Source: Cytophagales bacterium WSM2-2 (GTDB lineage: Bacteria; Bacteroidota; Bacteroidia; Cytophagales; Cyclobacteriaceae). Taken from it: a stretch of DNA of 64,000 nucleotides. Position 1 is the stretch's first letter, and every line of letters begins with the position of its first letter. This document shows, piece after piece, positions 1 through 8,464 of this stretch. The stretch is from NCBI GenBank assembly GCA_015472025.1, contig BNHL01000001.1:2840001-2904000 (forward strand), written 5' to 3'. The notes under the pieces were generated by a model. It was not told the origin of the DNA. It ran no database searches and was given only the letters and a program-made list of their open reading frames with translations. Made by a program: the position numbers and the translations under genes.

Positions 1-1
1 G

Positions 2-58
2 GAGGATGGCATTGATTTTTGTTTCTGTGTTGCCGATTCCAGGCAATTGAATAATTAA
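2..58 (+). CDS. possible C-terminal tail of a truncated upstream gene
   Basis: The first bases of the window read open on the plus strand for 18 codons and stop at TAA (56-58). The residues (ending in RQLNN) could be the end of a protein whose body lies before the window. The stretch is too short to assign a family, and an open run of this length is common by chance. Bases 59-159 show no gene and no clear hairpin. Confidence 0.2.
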   Translation, partial: EDGIDFCFCVADSRQLNN

Positions 59-159
59 GCTGTACCATTTAATAGAACAGACGGAATTGGTGGAGTCTGA
101 GCGTTGCTTTATGTAACATCGGCCGTTTTGGTTTTGAATAAAAAGAAATTTAAAATCAA

Positions 160-705
160 ATGAGGAAGTCAACAGCGCAAATTCTAAGCTTAGCTCTGAT
201 TTCAATGACTCTTACCGGCTGTCAGGAAAAAGAAGAAATACAAGAACAAGATATGTCAAAAGCGACCCGGTTTTGGCTCGAAGCGCGTTCGAATCCACTT
301 ATTATTGGTGAGATGCAATTTGGGGAGAGTTGGCAAGTCGTTCACGAAAGATATTCTTATACAGACAAAGGGGATATTAAAATAACTGACATAGACCTTC
401 TTTCGGATCCCAAATATCATGCGTACAAGGAGTTCTGGATTTTTGGAAAAGACTCAGTACTACAATTTCACAGGGGCCAGTTATTTGGAAAAAAGGATGC
501 TTATATGGCTAAATTCAAGATTCACCCGAATAGCGAATCAAACGTGATAACCATTGATTTTGTGTACGATGGCGGTGTCCAAATATTTCCGGAAGACTGG
601 GAGATTACTTCACTTACCACGGAGCAGCTGATTTTGACTTGTACAACTCGAGATCAAAATCACTTCTACGAATACACGTTTCAAAAAAAAGGATGGCCGT
701 GGTAG
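160..705 (+). CDS. putative lipoprotein of unknown function
   Basis: The 181-residue product starts with a short basic N-terminus, a hydrophobic stretch and a lipobox ending LTGC at about residues 18-21, followed directly by charged residues. This indicates export and lipidation, most likely on the outer membrane. The rest is a soluble mixed alpha/beta sequence rich in aromatic residues with no family I recognise. The gene stands alone and converges on folB with a gap of 7 bases. The ATG is preceded by an A-rich leader, as is usual in Bacteroidota. Coding looks real because of the clear signal peptide, but no function can be given. Confidence 0.75.
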   Translation: MRKSTAQILSLALISMTLTGCQEKEEIQEQDMSKATRFWLEARSNPLIIGEMQFGESWQVVHERYSYTDKGDIKITDIDLLSDPKYHAYKEFWIFGKDSVLQFHRGQLFGKKDAYMAKFKIHPNSESNVITIDFVYDGGVQIFPEDWEITSLTTEQLILTCTTRDQNHFYEYTFQKKGWPW

Positions 706-712
706 CCTCAAC

Positions 713-1072
713 TCAATTTTGTTTATATACCACGACACTTGCTTTCTTGCAAACTCCTCCGATCGGAGGATTGAATTTTGAAATTTTTACTTCTGTATTT
801 ACGGCACTCGGAAATTTCTGCAAGATCACTTCAGCAATATTATGAGCTACTCTTTCCAGTAGCTTGGATGGTTTCTCCATTTCTGCTTTTACCAACGCGT
901 ACAAATCCTCGTAATTAATAGTCCCCGTAAGGTCATCCTGAAATGCAGAACTTTGAATTTCTGTTTCGACAATGACGTCTACTTCAAACTTATTTCCCGA
1001 AGAGCGCTCATGTGGATAGACTCCATGATAGGCATGAAACTCCAGGCCTTCCAGCGTAATTTTTCCCCTCAT
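713..1072 (-). CDS. folB: dihydroneopterin aldolase
   Basis: This 119-residue protein matches the length and pattern of FolB, which converts 7,8-dihydroneopterin to 6-hydroxymethyl-dihydropterin and glycolaldehyde in cytoplasmic folate synthesis. Visible family features are the N-terminal strand with FHAYHGVYPHE (about residues 12-22), the NYEDLY segment near residue 54 that holds the conserved active-site tyrosine region, the LLERVAHNIA helix, and the C-terminal PPIGGV loop before the last strand. Its ATG overlaps the TAA of the upstream divIVA-type gene by one base, so the two are probably translationally coupled. No other folate genes are next to it. Confidence 0.93.
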   Translation of the reverse strand: MRGKITLEGLEFHAYHGVYPHERSSGNKFEVDVIVETEIQSSAFQDDLTGTINYEDLYALVKAEMEKPSKLLERVAHNIAEVILQKFPSAVNTEVKISKFNPPIGGVCKKASVVVYKQN

Positions 1073-1791
1073 TATTGAATTTCGTCAAAGAAGGATCGTT
1101 GGGTTTTCATTGCTTCAGCCATAGAAGGCTTGGCGGGCTCTGGTTGCGGAACGGAAATCTGCTGTGGTGCAGGCTCAGTCTTTTTGATTTCGGCCTCTAC
1201 TTCCGCGTTAGGGAATAGAGATTTCTTGGTTTCACGTTTAGCAAGAGCGAGATGCTGGTCGGGATCGAAATCACGAGATGAAGCTTTTGCGCGTTCAACG
1301 CGATCGATTGTTTCAGAAGCAATACGCTTGAGGTCACCCAGCAGGTTTTCTTTATGCAGTTCCAGGTTTTTGTAATGCTGACCCAGGGTTTTGAGACGCT
1401 CCTCCATTTCAGCAAGCATTTGCCGAGAGCTCATTTCTGCTTCTTCAATGGTATTCTTCGCTTTCGATTTGGCTTCGTGCAAAAGGGCGTCAGCGTTGAG
1501 CTGGTTCTCGCGCAAAATCAACTCCGCAGTTTTATTGGCTTGTTCAATCACGTTGGCCCCGGTATCTTCTGCAGTCTTCAGAGTCTTGAAAAGAGAGCTC
1601 TCCACTTCGCGCAGCTTGTTCACTTCGCGTTCGGTAGCTTCCAGTTTTATTCGTAGCTCCTTGCATTCATCCAGCGCGCGCTCCCATTCCTGTGAAAGGG
1701 ACTGTAAGAACGCATGTACTTCGTCCTTATCGTAGCCACGGAGGGCACGCTCAAAGGACTTCTGACGGATTTCCAGGGGAGTGATTTTCAT
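1072..1791 (-). CDS. DivIVA-domain coiled-coil protein
   Basis: The 239-residue product opens with the DivIVA signature: MKITPLEIRQKSF followed by a GYDKDEVHAFL segment at about residues 19-29. A long coiled coil follows, rich in Glu, Lys, Leu and Ala, to about residue 190, and then a Pro/Gln-rich C-terminal tail. In other bacteria DivIVA proteins bind curved membranes and recruit division or wall-growth proteins. In Bacteroidota the role is poorly known, so only the fold is claimed. The gene is first of a pair with folB, sharing one base. A TATTTTTG promoter-like box lies about 100 bases upstream. Confidence 0.88.
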   Translation of the reverse strand: MKITPLEIRQKSFERALRGYDKDEVHAFLQSLSQEWERALDECKELRIKLEATEREVNKLREVESSLFKTLKTAEDTGANVIEQANKTAELILRENQLNADALLHEAKSKAKNTIEEAEMSSRQMLAEMEERLKTLGQHYKNLELHKENLLGDLKRIASETIDRVERAKASSRDFDPDQHLALAKRETKKSLFPNAEVEAEIKKTEPAPQQISVPQPEPAKPSMAEAMKTQRSFFDEIQ

Positions 1792-1842
1792 AATGCTCTT
1801 CGTTTAAAAGTTTAAAAAATAACTCGTTTCAGTTTAAAAAAT

Positions 1843-1858
1843 TACCCTGAGGAGGGTG
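1843..1858 (-). terminator. weak hairpin followed by a T-run, downstream of the WD40 gene
   Basis: On the minus strand the sequence ACCCT-CCTC-AGGGT forms a 5-bp stem with a 4-base loop, followed by AATTTTTT. It sits about 30 bases after the stop of the WD40 gene and before the divIVA-type gene. It could end the WD40 transcript or lie in the leader of the next one. The stem is short, so the call is tentative. Confidence 0.35.
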
Positions 1859-1885
1859 AAAAATAACAGTCTGTAATAGAACGTG

Positions 1886-2800
1886 TTACAAAAATAGTAA
1901 ATCCCAGGCAGAAATGGTACGGTCATCGCTGGCGCTTATCAACTGGTTATTGAACGAGGTCCAAAGCAGTTTGTTTACCGAAGTGCCATGTCCTGCATGT
2001 CTGCTTTTGTCAATGACTTTCAACAGCTTCAGGGAACCGGCATCCCAAACCTTAATTGACTTGTCCATACTACACGTTGCAAAATGCATGCCGTTCGGAC
2101 TGAACGAAATATGGTTGATAGCGTACATATGGGCTACAATTTCTTCCGCTTTGGCGTATCCGGCCTGGATGTCCCACACATTGAGCCGGGCATCACGAGA
2201 GGCACTAAGTAAAAACCGCTCATCAGGCGAGTAGGTCAGTGCGAAAACGGAGTTAAGGTGAGCTTTGATTTCATGCTTTAATGTGAAATTATCCAAGTCG
2301 AAAATGCGGATGTAGTGGTCACTAAAACCGACTGCCACTTCGCCTGTCGATTCGTTGACTGCAATGGCGCGTGCACTTTTATCCGTTGGCGCTATTCTTT
2401 TTCGGATTGCCCATTTTTCCAAATCGATGACAGAAACCATCCCGTCTCCGGTTGCAACGATGATATCATTTTCAAAAGACTGTATATCGAAAATTGCAGC
2501 AGACGTCAATTGCAATGAAGCAAGCTCCTTTTTGCTGAGGTAGTCAATTAAATGAATGCCGGAATAGTTTTGTCCTGCGACAAGCTTTTTTTGCTTCGCC
2601 AGGTGATGCAAGGAGTAAATTGAATTGGGTAGCTGGGCGATGAGATCGCCATCGCCTTGCATTTGCAGATCCCATTGGGCGATCATCCCATCACCGGCTC
2701 CGGAAAAAAATAAGTGAGGTTCATCACCAGGTTGTAAAGTATAAACACAGTCGCGATGTCCTGTAAAAGTGTGAAGTTTGGAAACTTGGATTTGGCTCAA
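1886..2800 (-). CDS. WD40-repeat protein
   Basis: The 304-residue product is a run of WD40 blades. Clear units include the first TFTGHRDCVYTLQ, an HEIKAHLNSVFAL blade near residue 180 followed by LSASRDARLNVWD, a later TCSMDKSIKVWD, and the last SASDDRTISAWD. This length fits a single seven-bladed propeller acting as a protein-binding scaffold in the cytoplasm; no signal peptide is visible. The reading frame has no upstream ATG before a stop, so the start is probably the TTG at 2800, giving a sequence that begins at the first blade. It diverges from the phosphopantetheinyl transferase gene. The partner and role are unknown. Confidence 0.87.
   Translation of the reverse strand: MSQIQVSKLHTFTGHRDCVYTLQPGDEPHLFFSGAGDGMIAQWDLQMQGDGDLIAQLPNSIYSLHHLAKQKKLVAGQNYSGIHLIDYLSKKELASLQLTSAAIFDIQSFENDIIVATGDGMVSVIDLEKWAIRKRIAPTDKSARAIAVNESTGEVAVGFSDHYIRIFDLDNFTLKHEIKAHLNSVFALTYSPDERFLLSASRDARLNVWDIQAGYAKAEEIVAHMYAINHISFSPNGMHFATCSMDKSIKVWDAGSLKLLKVIDKSRHAGHGTSVNKLLWTSFNNQLISASDDRTISAWDLLFL
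1889..1896 (-). promoter_or_regulatory. Bacteroidota-type -7 box upstream of divIVA-folB
   Basis: The minus strand carries TATTTTTG, a perfect match to the Bacteroidota -7 consensus TAnnTTTG, overlapping the stop of the WD40 gene. I found no good TTTG -33 box at the expected 19-21 bases upstream. A start here would leave a leader of about 90 bases before the divIVA-type gene. Confidence 0.35.
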
Positions 2801-2854
2801 GATGATGAAACGGATATTTTTGACAAAATTGATCGTTTAAAGGACCAATTACCA

Positions 2855-3481
2855 ATGCCTCTCAAAGAATTTCATCGCGAAGAAACCCAAAGCGGTTGGG
2901 CTACCTGGCTGATCTCCGAGACGGAAGAGGAATTATCGAGTGAAATTATCGGAGATGTACCACATGAGATAGCGAATGACAGGAAACGCCTGGAATGGCT
3001 TGCCGGGCGACAATTGATTTTGTCGCTATGCAATCATTTAGGTCTCCGTTTTTTTGGAATCCGGAAAGATGAATATGGAAAACCATTTCTTGAAAAGTAT
3101 CCTCATCACATTTCTCTGTCACATTCCTTTCCTTATGTGGCTGCTCAAATTGATTACGACACGCCTGTGGGTATTGACCTGGAGCAACCGCGGGAAAAAT
3201 TACTGAAGATTGCTCACCGGGTTTTGTCACCTGCGGAACAAAACGATGCTGGCAACGATATTATAAAGCATTGCATCTATTGGTGTGCTAAGGAGGCAAT
3301 GTATAAGATTCGCGGTTCGGGTGGTTTGTCGTTTGCCAACCATCTGATTGTTGAGCCATTCGCGCGGCAACAGCATGGAAAACTACACGGTTCAATATTC
3401 GATGCAGATGAGTCCCAGAAAGTATTGATGAGTTACTTTGTAGAAAAAGAATATGTTCTCGTTGTAGGGAAAACATATTAA
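2855..3481 (+). CDS. 4'-phosphopantetheinyl transferase superfamily protein
   Basis: The product belongs to the Sfp/AcpT-type transferases, which move the phosphopantetheine arm of CoA to a serine of carrier proteins. The diagnostic motifs are GIDLE (about residue 108, with the Mg-binding Asp and Glu) and the later WCAKEAMYK helix, plus the FLEKYPHHISLSHS segment before them. The frame is open from 2756, but the ATG at 2855 is preferred: it has AAAGGA about 10 bases upstream, starts with the MPL typical of the Bacteroidota members (208 aa), and avoids overlap with the divergent WD40 gene. No polyketide or peptide synthase genes are nearby, so a housekeeping role on fatty-acid carrier protein is likely. 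Confidence 0.9.
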   Translation: MPLKEFHREETQSGWATWLISETEEELSSEIIGDVPHEIANDRKRLEWLAGRQLILSLCNHLGLRFFGIRKDEYGKPFLEKYPHHISLSHSFPYVAAQIDYDTPVGIDLEQPREKLLKIAHRVLSPAEQNDAGNDIIKHCIYWCAKEAMYKIRGSGGLSFANHLIVEPFARQQHGKLHGSIFDADESQKVLMSYFVEKEYVLVVGKTY

Positions 3482-3485
3482 GTCA

Positions 3486-3860
3486 ATGGATAAAAAAATA
3501 GATGCCTTCTTGTCGCAATATCATGAAGAGGTGTATGTGAACGCATTAAAACTTAGGGAAGTGGTTGTTGCCAATCTGCCGGATATAATCGAGCAGTTGG
3601 ACGCTCCAGCGAAAATGGTAGCGTATTGTTATGGTCAACGTTACATTGATTTGATTTGCATGATCATTCCTTCAAAAAAAGGATTGAAGCTCGGGTTCAA
3701 CCGTGGTGTTGACCTACCCGATCTGGATAAATTGCTCGAAGGAACCGGAAAAATTTCCCGATATGTAGAGATTGATTCTGACAAGCAGATCAAATCGAAA
3801 GCATTGAAAAAACTGATTCGCGATGCCTTGGAATTATATCATCAGCGGTTGAAGAAATAA
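3486..3860 (+). CDS. DUF1801-type small protein
   Basis: This 124-residue cytoplasmic protein resembles the DUF1801 (YdhG-like) family: an N-terminal helix, a central strand pair with MVAYCYGQRYIDLICMI, a GLKLGFNRG turn near residue 70, and a C-terminal lysine-rich helix. The family's biochemical role is unknown. It lies 4 bases after the phosphopantetheinyl transferase stop and is probably co-transcribed with it, but nothing shows a shared pathway. Transcription probably ends at the hairpin at 3890-3926. Confidence 0.75.
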   Translation: MDKKIDAFLSQYHEEVYVNALKLREVVVANLPDIIEQLDAPAKMVAYCYGQRYIDLICMIIPSKKGLKLGFNRGVDLPDLDKLLEGTGKISRYVEIDSDKQIKSKALKKLIRDALELYHQRLKK

Positions 3861-3889
3861 AATCTAGCCTAATAACTACCTCTAAAAAC

Positions 3890-3926
3890 GATAATGCCCC
3901 AGGAGAAAACCCCTGAGGACATTATC
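3890..3926. terminator. hairpin between convergent genes
   Basis: GATAATGCCCCAGG pairs imperfectly with CCTGAGGACATTATC around a loop of about 8 bases. It lies between the DUF1801 gene and the carbonic anhydrase gene, which converge here, so it may serve both strands. There is no strong T-run. Confidence 0.5.
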
Positions 3927-3966
3927 TACTTAACCTACGTCTCTACATATGAAGAACTTTAGCCGC

Positions 3967-4614
3967 CTACCTGGGTTTCAGTTTATAGACAGGGGGAAGA
4001 TCTGAATCATTATTCATGGAAACCTTTAAGTCTTTAATGAGTCCGTTGTGGATATCATAAATCCATCCATGTACCCACGGGCTATTTCGTCTCGACCAGG
4101 AATTCTGGATAATGGAAGTCTGACTTAAATCAAAAACCTGTTCGATCACATTGTAATCGGCAAATGTATTCTCACGGTCTTTTTCATCTTTGATTTGATC
4201 CAATTCATCACCATAGATCTGATAAACATCCTTTATATGACGGATCCAATTGTCGATGATGCCAAACTGTTTGTTGCCCATAGCGGCCCGGAGGCCACCG
4301 CAGCCATAATGACCGCACACAATAACGTGTTTTACTTCCAGCACATTCACGCCATAGTCGAGTACGCTGAGCAAATTCATGTCGGTATGGATTACCATGT
4401 TGGCAATGTTGCGGTGCACGAAAATCTCGCCAGGGTTCGTGCCGGTGATTTCATTTGCAGGCACACGGCTGTCGGAGCAACCGATCCAGAGAAAGTCCGG
4501 TTTCTGAATATCAGCGAGTCGGTGGAAGAATTGTTCATCTTCTAAATTTTTTTGTGCTACCCATGCTTTGTTTTGCAGTAGCAACTTTTCGTAAGCTTCC
4601 ATGGCTTGTTCCAT
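3967..4614 (-). CDS. can: beta-class carbonic anhydrase
   Basis: The 215-residue protein is a beta-carbonic anhydrase, which interconverts carbon dioxide and bicarbonate in the cytoplasm. The zinc ligands are visible: Cys46 in the CSDSR motif, and His102 and Cys105 in CGHYGCGG. The catalytic Asp48-Arg50 pair is present, and the length is normal for the family. It is transcribed after a SulP transporter gene with only 3 bases between them, so the two are very likely one operon linking bicarbonate movement and hydration. The overall sequence resembles the E. coli Can type. Confidence 0.95.
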   Translation of the reverse strand: MEQAMEAYEKLLLQNKAWVAQKNLEDEQFFHRLADIQKPDFLWIGCSDSRVPANEITGTNPGEIFVHRNIANMVIHTDMNLLSVLDYGVNVLEVKHVIVCGHYGCGGLRAAMGNKQFGIIDNWIRHIKDVYQIYGDELDQIKDEKDRENTFADYNVIEQVFDLSQTSIIQNSWSRRNSPWVHGWIYDIHNGLIKDLKVSMNNDSDLPPVYKLKPR

Positions 4615-4617
4615 TAT

Positions 4618-6129
4618 TTATAGTTTTATGCTTTTTAATTCTACGTTGATATTTTTTGTTTTTGAGAATTCGATGAAGTCAATAATAGCTTCACGAATGT
4701 CATTGTCTATGAATTGCGCCTGACTTCCATCAATCAGCACTTTTGATCCTGCCGGTATCAGTTGAAACTTGTAACGAAGGGATGATTTGTTGAGAAACGA
4801 AACATCTTTGGTTAGCACCAGGAGGTAATTTCTTTTGTCAGTCACCATAATCATGGCCTCATGAAAATTCGTCTTGAGGATGAAGAACACGGAGGTGAGT
4901 ATCCCGGCAATAACGCCTTGCAGCAGATCAGTAGATATAATCACAATTACCGTGACGATGAACGGCATGAATTGACTCCAGCCCTTTTTGAATTGCTCGT
5001 AGAACATTTCTGGCTTAGCCAGCTTTAGTCCTGTGACAATGAGTATTCCAGCCAAAGAGGCCAGAGGAATTAAACCCAACACATTCGGAATTAGCAACAC
5101 CGCGGACAGCAACAGCATTCCATGCGATATAGTAGAAGCTCGCGTCTTTGCACCTGCCAGGATGTTGGCTGAACTGCGAACGATCACCGATGTGATAGGT
5201 AGTCCACCAATCATTCCCGACAACGTGTTTCCCACACCTTGAGCGATTAGTTCGCGGTTAAGCGATGTTACACGCCTTGCGGGATCAAGTTTGTCGCTAG
5301 CCTCAATGCTCAGCATTGTTTCAACACTGGCAATCAGCGCCAGCGTGATAGCAACAGTATATATTTTAGGATTGGCTAATTGCAGGAAATCCGGAAGCAT
5401 AACAAATGAAGAAACTTCGCTCGCGGCAATCGATGGCAACGAAACAAAGTGCTTTGAGTTGATAACCAATGCTGGTAGAAAATTTTCAAAAACAAGATTG
5501 AGCAACACCGAGGCCACCACTGCAACTAATGGAGCAGGTACGAGACTTATTTTCCTTGATTTGATGAAAGAACTATCCCAGCTAATTAAAATGGCAACAG
5601 ACAACAGCGCAATCACTATAGAGCCCGGAGTCATCAGGTCCAGCGCGGATACGATTTCCGTGAAAGTGTTGGAGCCATCTGGTTGAAGAAAAGATTCGTC
5701 ACCTTCATAATCAGCGTCCAGCCCGAGTGCGTGTGGCACTTGCTTTAAAACGAGAATGAGGCCGATCGCTGCAAGCATGCCTTTGATTACCGATGCCGGA
5801 AAGAAATGTCCGAACACTCCTGCTCTCATGTAACCGAGCGCCAACTGAAAAATCCCGGCCAGTACTACGGACAGCAAAAAGGCCTGGAAAGAGCCAAGGT
5901 CCTGAATTGAAACTACAACAATTGATGTGAGACCGGCAGCCGGACCACTTACACTTAACGAGGAGCCACTCAGGATTCCTACTATAATTCCTCCAATGAT
6001 TCCGGCAATGATTCCAGAAAACATAGGAGCCCCGGATGCCAGCGAAATGCCAAGGCATAGGGGGAGGGCTACAAGAAAGACTACAATGGACGAAAGAAAA
6101 TCCGTCCGGAAAAAATCCTTTAGGTTCAT
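4618..6129 (-). CDS. SulP-family anion transporter, probable bicarbonate carrier
   Basis: The 503-residue protein is a SulP inner-membrane transporter. The N-terminal segment has the family pattern: VALPLCLGISLASGAP followed by a glycine-rich helix and SVSGPAAG at about residues 59-66. About a dozen hydrophobic segments follow to about residue 420. The last 70 residues form a short, degenerate STAS-like domain (VLIDGSQAQFIDNDI). SulP proteins carry sulfate, bicarbonate or other anions. Pairing with a beta-carbonic anhydrase 3 bases downstream suggests bicarbonate, by analogy with known SulP-carbonic anhydrase pairs; this is inference, since substrate cannot be read from the sequence. Confidence 0.9.
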   Translation of the reverse strand: MNLKDFFRTDFLSSIVVFLVALPLCLGISLASGAPMFSGIIAGIIGGIIVGILSGSSLSVSGPAAGLTSIVVVSIQDLGSFQAFLLSVVLAGIFQLALGYMRAGVFGHFFPASVIKGMLAAIGLILVLKQVPHALGLDADYEGDESFLQPDGSNTFTEIVSALDLMTPGSIVIALLSVAILISWDSSFIKSRKISLVPAPLVAVVASVLLNLVFENFLPALVINSKHFVSLPSIAASEVSSFVMLPDFLQLANPKIYTVAITLALIASVETMLSIEASDKLDPARRVTSLNRELIAQGVGNTLSGMIGGLPITSVIVRSSANILAGAKTRASTISHGMLLLSAVLLIPNVLGLIPLASLAGILIVTGLKLAKPEMFYEQFKKGWSQFMPFIVTVIVIISTDLLQGVIAGILTSVFFILKTNFHEAMIMVTDKRNYLLVLTKDVSFLNKSSLRYKFQLIPAGSKVLIDGSQAQFIDNDIREAIIDFIEFSKTKNINVELKSIKL

Positions 6130-6200
6130 AAGAGATATTATTTCGTTTTAAAAATTTCTGAGGCACACTTTGCAGCAGTGCCGATAAGTAATTCAGAAAT

Positions 6201-6539
6201 TTAAAAACGAGGCGGCGGGGTGCTTATCTCCTGATGATGATCAGATAAAAGAAAAGAAGTTTGAGACAAGCCCGGTTGTGAAGCAAGTGCAACCTGGTGA
6301 AAATGATTTTGCGTCAGTTCATGATCATCATTGTCAGTGTCGGTTTCTTCGCTGTCTTCAGAATCTGTTTCTTCAGACTCGCTACTCTCAGCATCACCAC
6401 CGTACTTCAAATTGAACAGGTTTGTTTTCGCTACGAGGCCTGATTCTGCAAAAATTTGAAAGCAAAATGAACGAACATGCTTACCTATCGCCACGGAGAG
6501 CGAGCAGTAAAGGACCAGCATGAAGAGAATTCGTTTCAT
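6201..6539 (-). CDS. small secreted acidic protein of unknown function
   Basis: The 112-residue product starts with a plausible signal peptide (MKRILFMLVLYCSLSVAIG). The middle holds a very acidic low-complexity stretch of Glu, Asp, Ser and Thr at about residues 50-75, and the C-terminus is rich in Gln, His and Ser. I do not recognise a family. It lies alone between the SulP gene and the divergent OmpA-family gene. The length and signal peptide favour a real gene, possibly a periplasmic metal- or calcium-binding protein, but the low complexity gives little basis for a function. Confidence 0.5.
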   Translation of the reverse strand: MKRILFMLVLYCSLSVAIGKHVRSFCFQIFAESGLVAKTNLFNLKYGGDAESSESEETDSEDSEETDTDNDDHELTQNHFHQVALASQPGLSQTSFLLSDHHQEISTPPPRF

Positions 6540-6648
6540 TTTAACTCAATTCCAACCACAAAAGTAACGATTTTTCGTTGGTTGGCGAAGGCCCTTCACA
6601 CCTCATCACGCAAAATCATTTATCTTTAACCTCAAATTTAACCCCAAA

Positions 6649-8412
6649 ATGAGGATACTTCTGACTTTACTTTGTCTGTCTTGGTTTATTGCATCTGCTC
6701 AGGAAATCAGCCCCCGTTATGAGCTGGTGAAAATGAATGACAATGTAAATACCCGGTATAATGAAGTGTCACCAGTCATTTCCCCAGACGGAAGAAGTTT
6801 GTACTACTTTGTAAGTGATCACCCCGAAAATACTTACGGAAAAGAGAGTAGCCAGGATATCTGGATATCAACTCTTGATGATAAGGGTAACTGGACCAAA
6901 GCCAGCCACATGACTTCACCTTTCAACCAAAACCGGTTCAACCAGGTTTTTAATTTCATGCCAGACGGTTCGTTGTTTATTCGCGGAGGACGGTCAAAAA
7001 ACTCGAAAGGATTTTCACTGATCACCCCTTCTGGTAGCGACCATGAACTTGATGTGACCGACTTTGATAAGATGGATAAAGGTATGTTTTATGGAGCTAC
7101 ACTTTCGGCAGACGGCAAGCAGATGATCATTTACTTTTCAGAGAAAGCAGGAGACAAATTCAGCGATCTGTATTTGAGTAGCAAACAACCTGATGGCCAT
7201 TTTTCCAAACCGGTAAAATTAAAGATCAGTTCGGTGGCCGATGATTTCGCACCATTCCTGGCTCCCGACCAAAAGACCCTCTACTTTGCCAGCAACCGCT
7301 TTGTGAAAGACAGGGTAGGAGGAATCGATGTTTACAAAACCACACGCCTCGATGAGAGCTGGCAGAATTGGAGCGAGCCGGTAAATCTAGGTCGGGCAGT
7401 AAACACACCTTCAGATGACGCCTACTTCTCCATCGACTCCAAAGGAAATATTTTTACTGCTCGTGCAGGAGCAAAGGTGGATGGAGGAAATTACGATTTG
7501 TTAATTCTGAAGCCGAGAAATATTAATATCGTGCTGTCGGGTATGACGTACAGCCAGAAAACGAAACAGCCCGTGGTATCGAACGTGGACGTGAAACTTA
7601 AGGAACTAAAGCAACCGATAAGTTTGAAGACTGCGGCTACAGGGAAGTTTGAGACGCGTATTCCAGAAGTGGATTCTTATAGCATCTCAGCAAATGCATC
7701 CGGCTACCTGCCTTTTTCAAATGACTATAAAATTCCAAGAATTAATCGCGATACAACATTGCGTATCGAAATCTATTTAACTCCGCTCGCTAAACAACTG
7801 GCCCTTGCAGGAGATATTTTGGATAAGAAAACGAACAACAAAGTTCCTTCTCCAAAAATTTCAATTTTACAACGCGGTACATCCGCTTCCATGGCGCCAG
7901 CAGCAGAGGGCGGTAGTTACAACCAGGATATCCAGGGTTTCGGTTGGTATGTTTATACAATCACAGCTGAGGGTTACCTCAATGCTTTGGACAGTGTTCA
8001 GGTCGTTGACGAAAATACCATACCAGTAGTGAAAAATATACTCATGACTCCAATTGAAGTCGGTGTTACCGTGCGGTTGAAAAACATTTACTTTGACTTT
8101 GACAAGACCACACTAAAATCGGAGTCATTTGTAGAGCTAAACAAGGTGGTCGATTTCCTCAAACAGAACGCAAAAATCTCTGTCGAGATTGCCGGTCACA
8201 CAGATAGTAAAGGGTCTGATACCTATAATCTGAATCTTTCGCAGGGTCGTTCTCAGGCTGTGGTGGATTACCTGGCAAGTCAGGGCATCGACAAATCACG
8301 CATGCAGGCCCACGGCTATGGAGAGAGCAAGCCGATCGATACGAATGATACGGAAGAAGGCCAGGCAAATAACAGACGCGTGGAGTTTACTGTCTTGAAG
8401 ATTGGTCAGTAG
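6649..8412 (+). CDS. OmpA-family protein with PD40 beta-propeller
   Basis: The 587-residue product has a signal peptide (cleavage after about ASA, residue 17), then a WD40-like PD40 propeller at about residues 40-290 with repeats such as SPDGRSLYYF, SADGKQMIIYF and APDQKTLYFASNR. Two carboxypeptidase-regulatory-like beta-sandwich stretches follow (about 295-470), and then a C-terminal OmpA domain (about 475-587) with FDFDKTTLKSES, the GHTDSKGS peptidoglycan-binding motif and NRRVEF. It should sit in the periplasm or outer membrane and hold peptidoglycan. The domain order resembles T9SS protein PorE without its TPR part. It is a single gene; no direct T9SS role is proven. Confidence 0.9.
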   Translation: MRILLTLLCLSWFIASAQEISPRYELVKMNDNVNTRYNEVSPVISPDGRSLYYFVSDHPENTYGKESSQDIWISTLDDKGNWTKASHMTSPFNQNRFNQVFNFMPDGSLFIRGGRSKNSKGFSLITPSGSDHELDVTDFDKMDKGMFYGATLSADGKQMIIYFSEKAGDKFSDLYLSSKQPDGHFSKPVKLKISSVADDFAPFLAPDQKTLYFASNRFVKDRVGGIDVYKTTRLDESWQNWSEPVNLGRAVNTPSDDAYFSIDSKGNIFTARAGAKVDGGNYDLLILKPRNINIVLSGMTYSQKTKQPVVSNVDVKLKELKQPISLKTAATGKFETRIPEVDSYSISANASGYLPFSNDYKIPRINRDTTLRIEIYLTPLAKQLALAGDILDKKTNNKVPSPKISILQRGTSASMAPAAEGGSYNQDIQGFGWYVYTITAEGYLNALDSVQVVDENTIPVVKNILMTPIEVGVTVRLKNIYFDFDKTTLKSESFVELNKVVDFLKQNAKISVEIAGHTDSKGSDTYNLNLSQGRSQAVVDYLASQGIDKSRMQAHGYGESKPIDTNDTEEGQANNRRVEFTVLKIGQ

Positions 8413-8426
8413 GTTACTCTGGATTG

Positions 8427-8449
8427 TTGTTGCGCCTTAGTAGCAACAA
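8427..8449. terminator. hairpin between convergent OmpA and DUF2007 genes
   Basis: TTGTTGC and GCAACAA form a perfect 7-bp stem with a 9-base loop, 15 bases after the OmpA-family stop. It is between convergent genes. No T-run follows on either strand, so termination may be weak or factor-assisted. Confidence 0.45.
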
Positions 8450-8464
8450 AGATTCGCAATTTGC

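Noticed and set aside
2756-2854. Upstream extension of the phosphopantetheinyl transferase frame
   Set aside because: It overlaps the start of the divergent WD40 gene, has no family similarity, and a better start with an AAAGGA site is at 2855.
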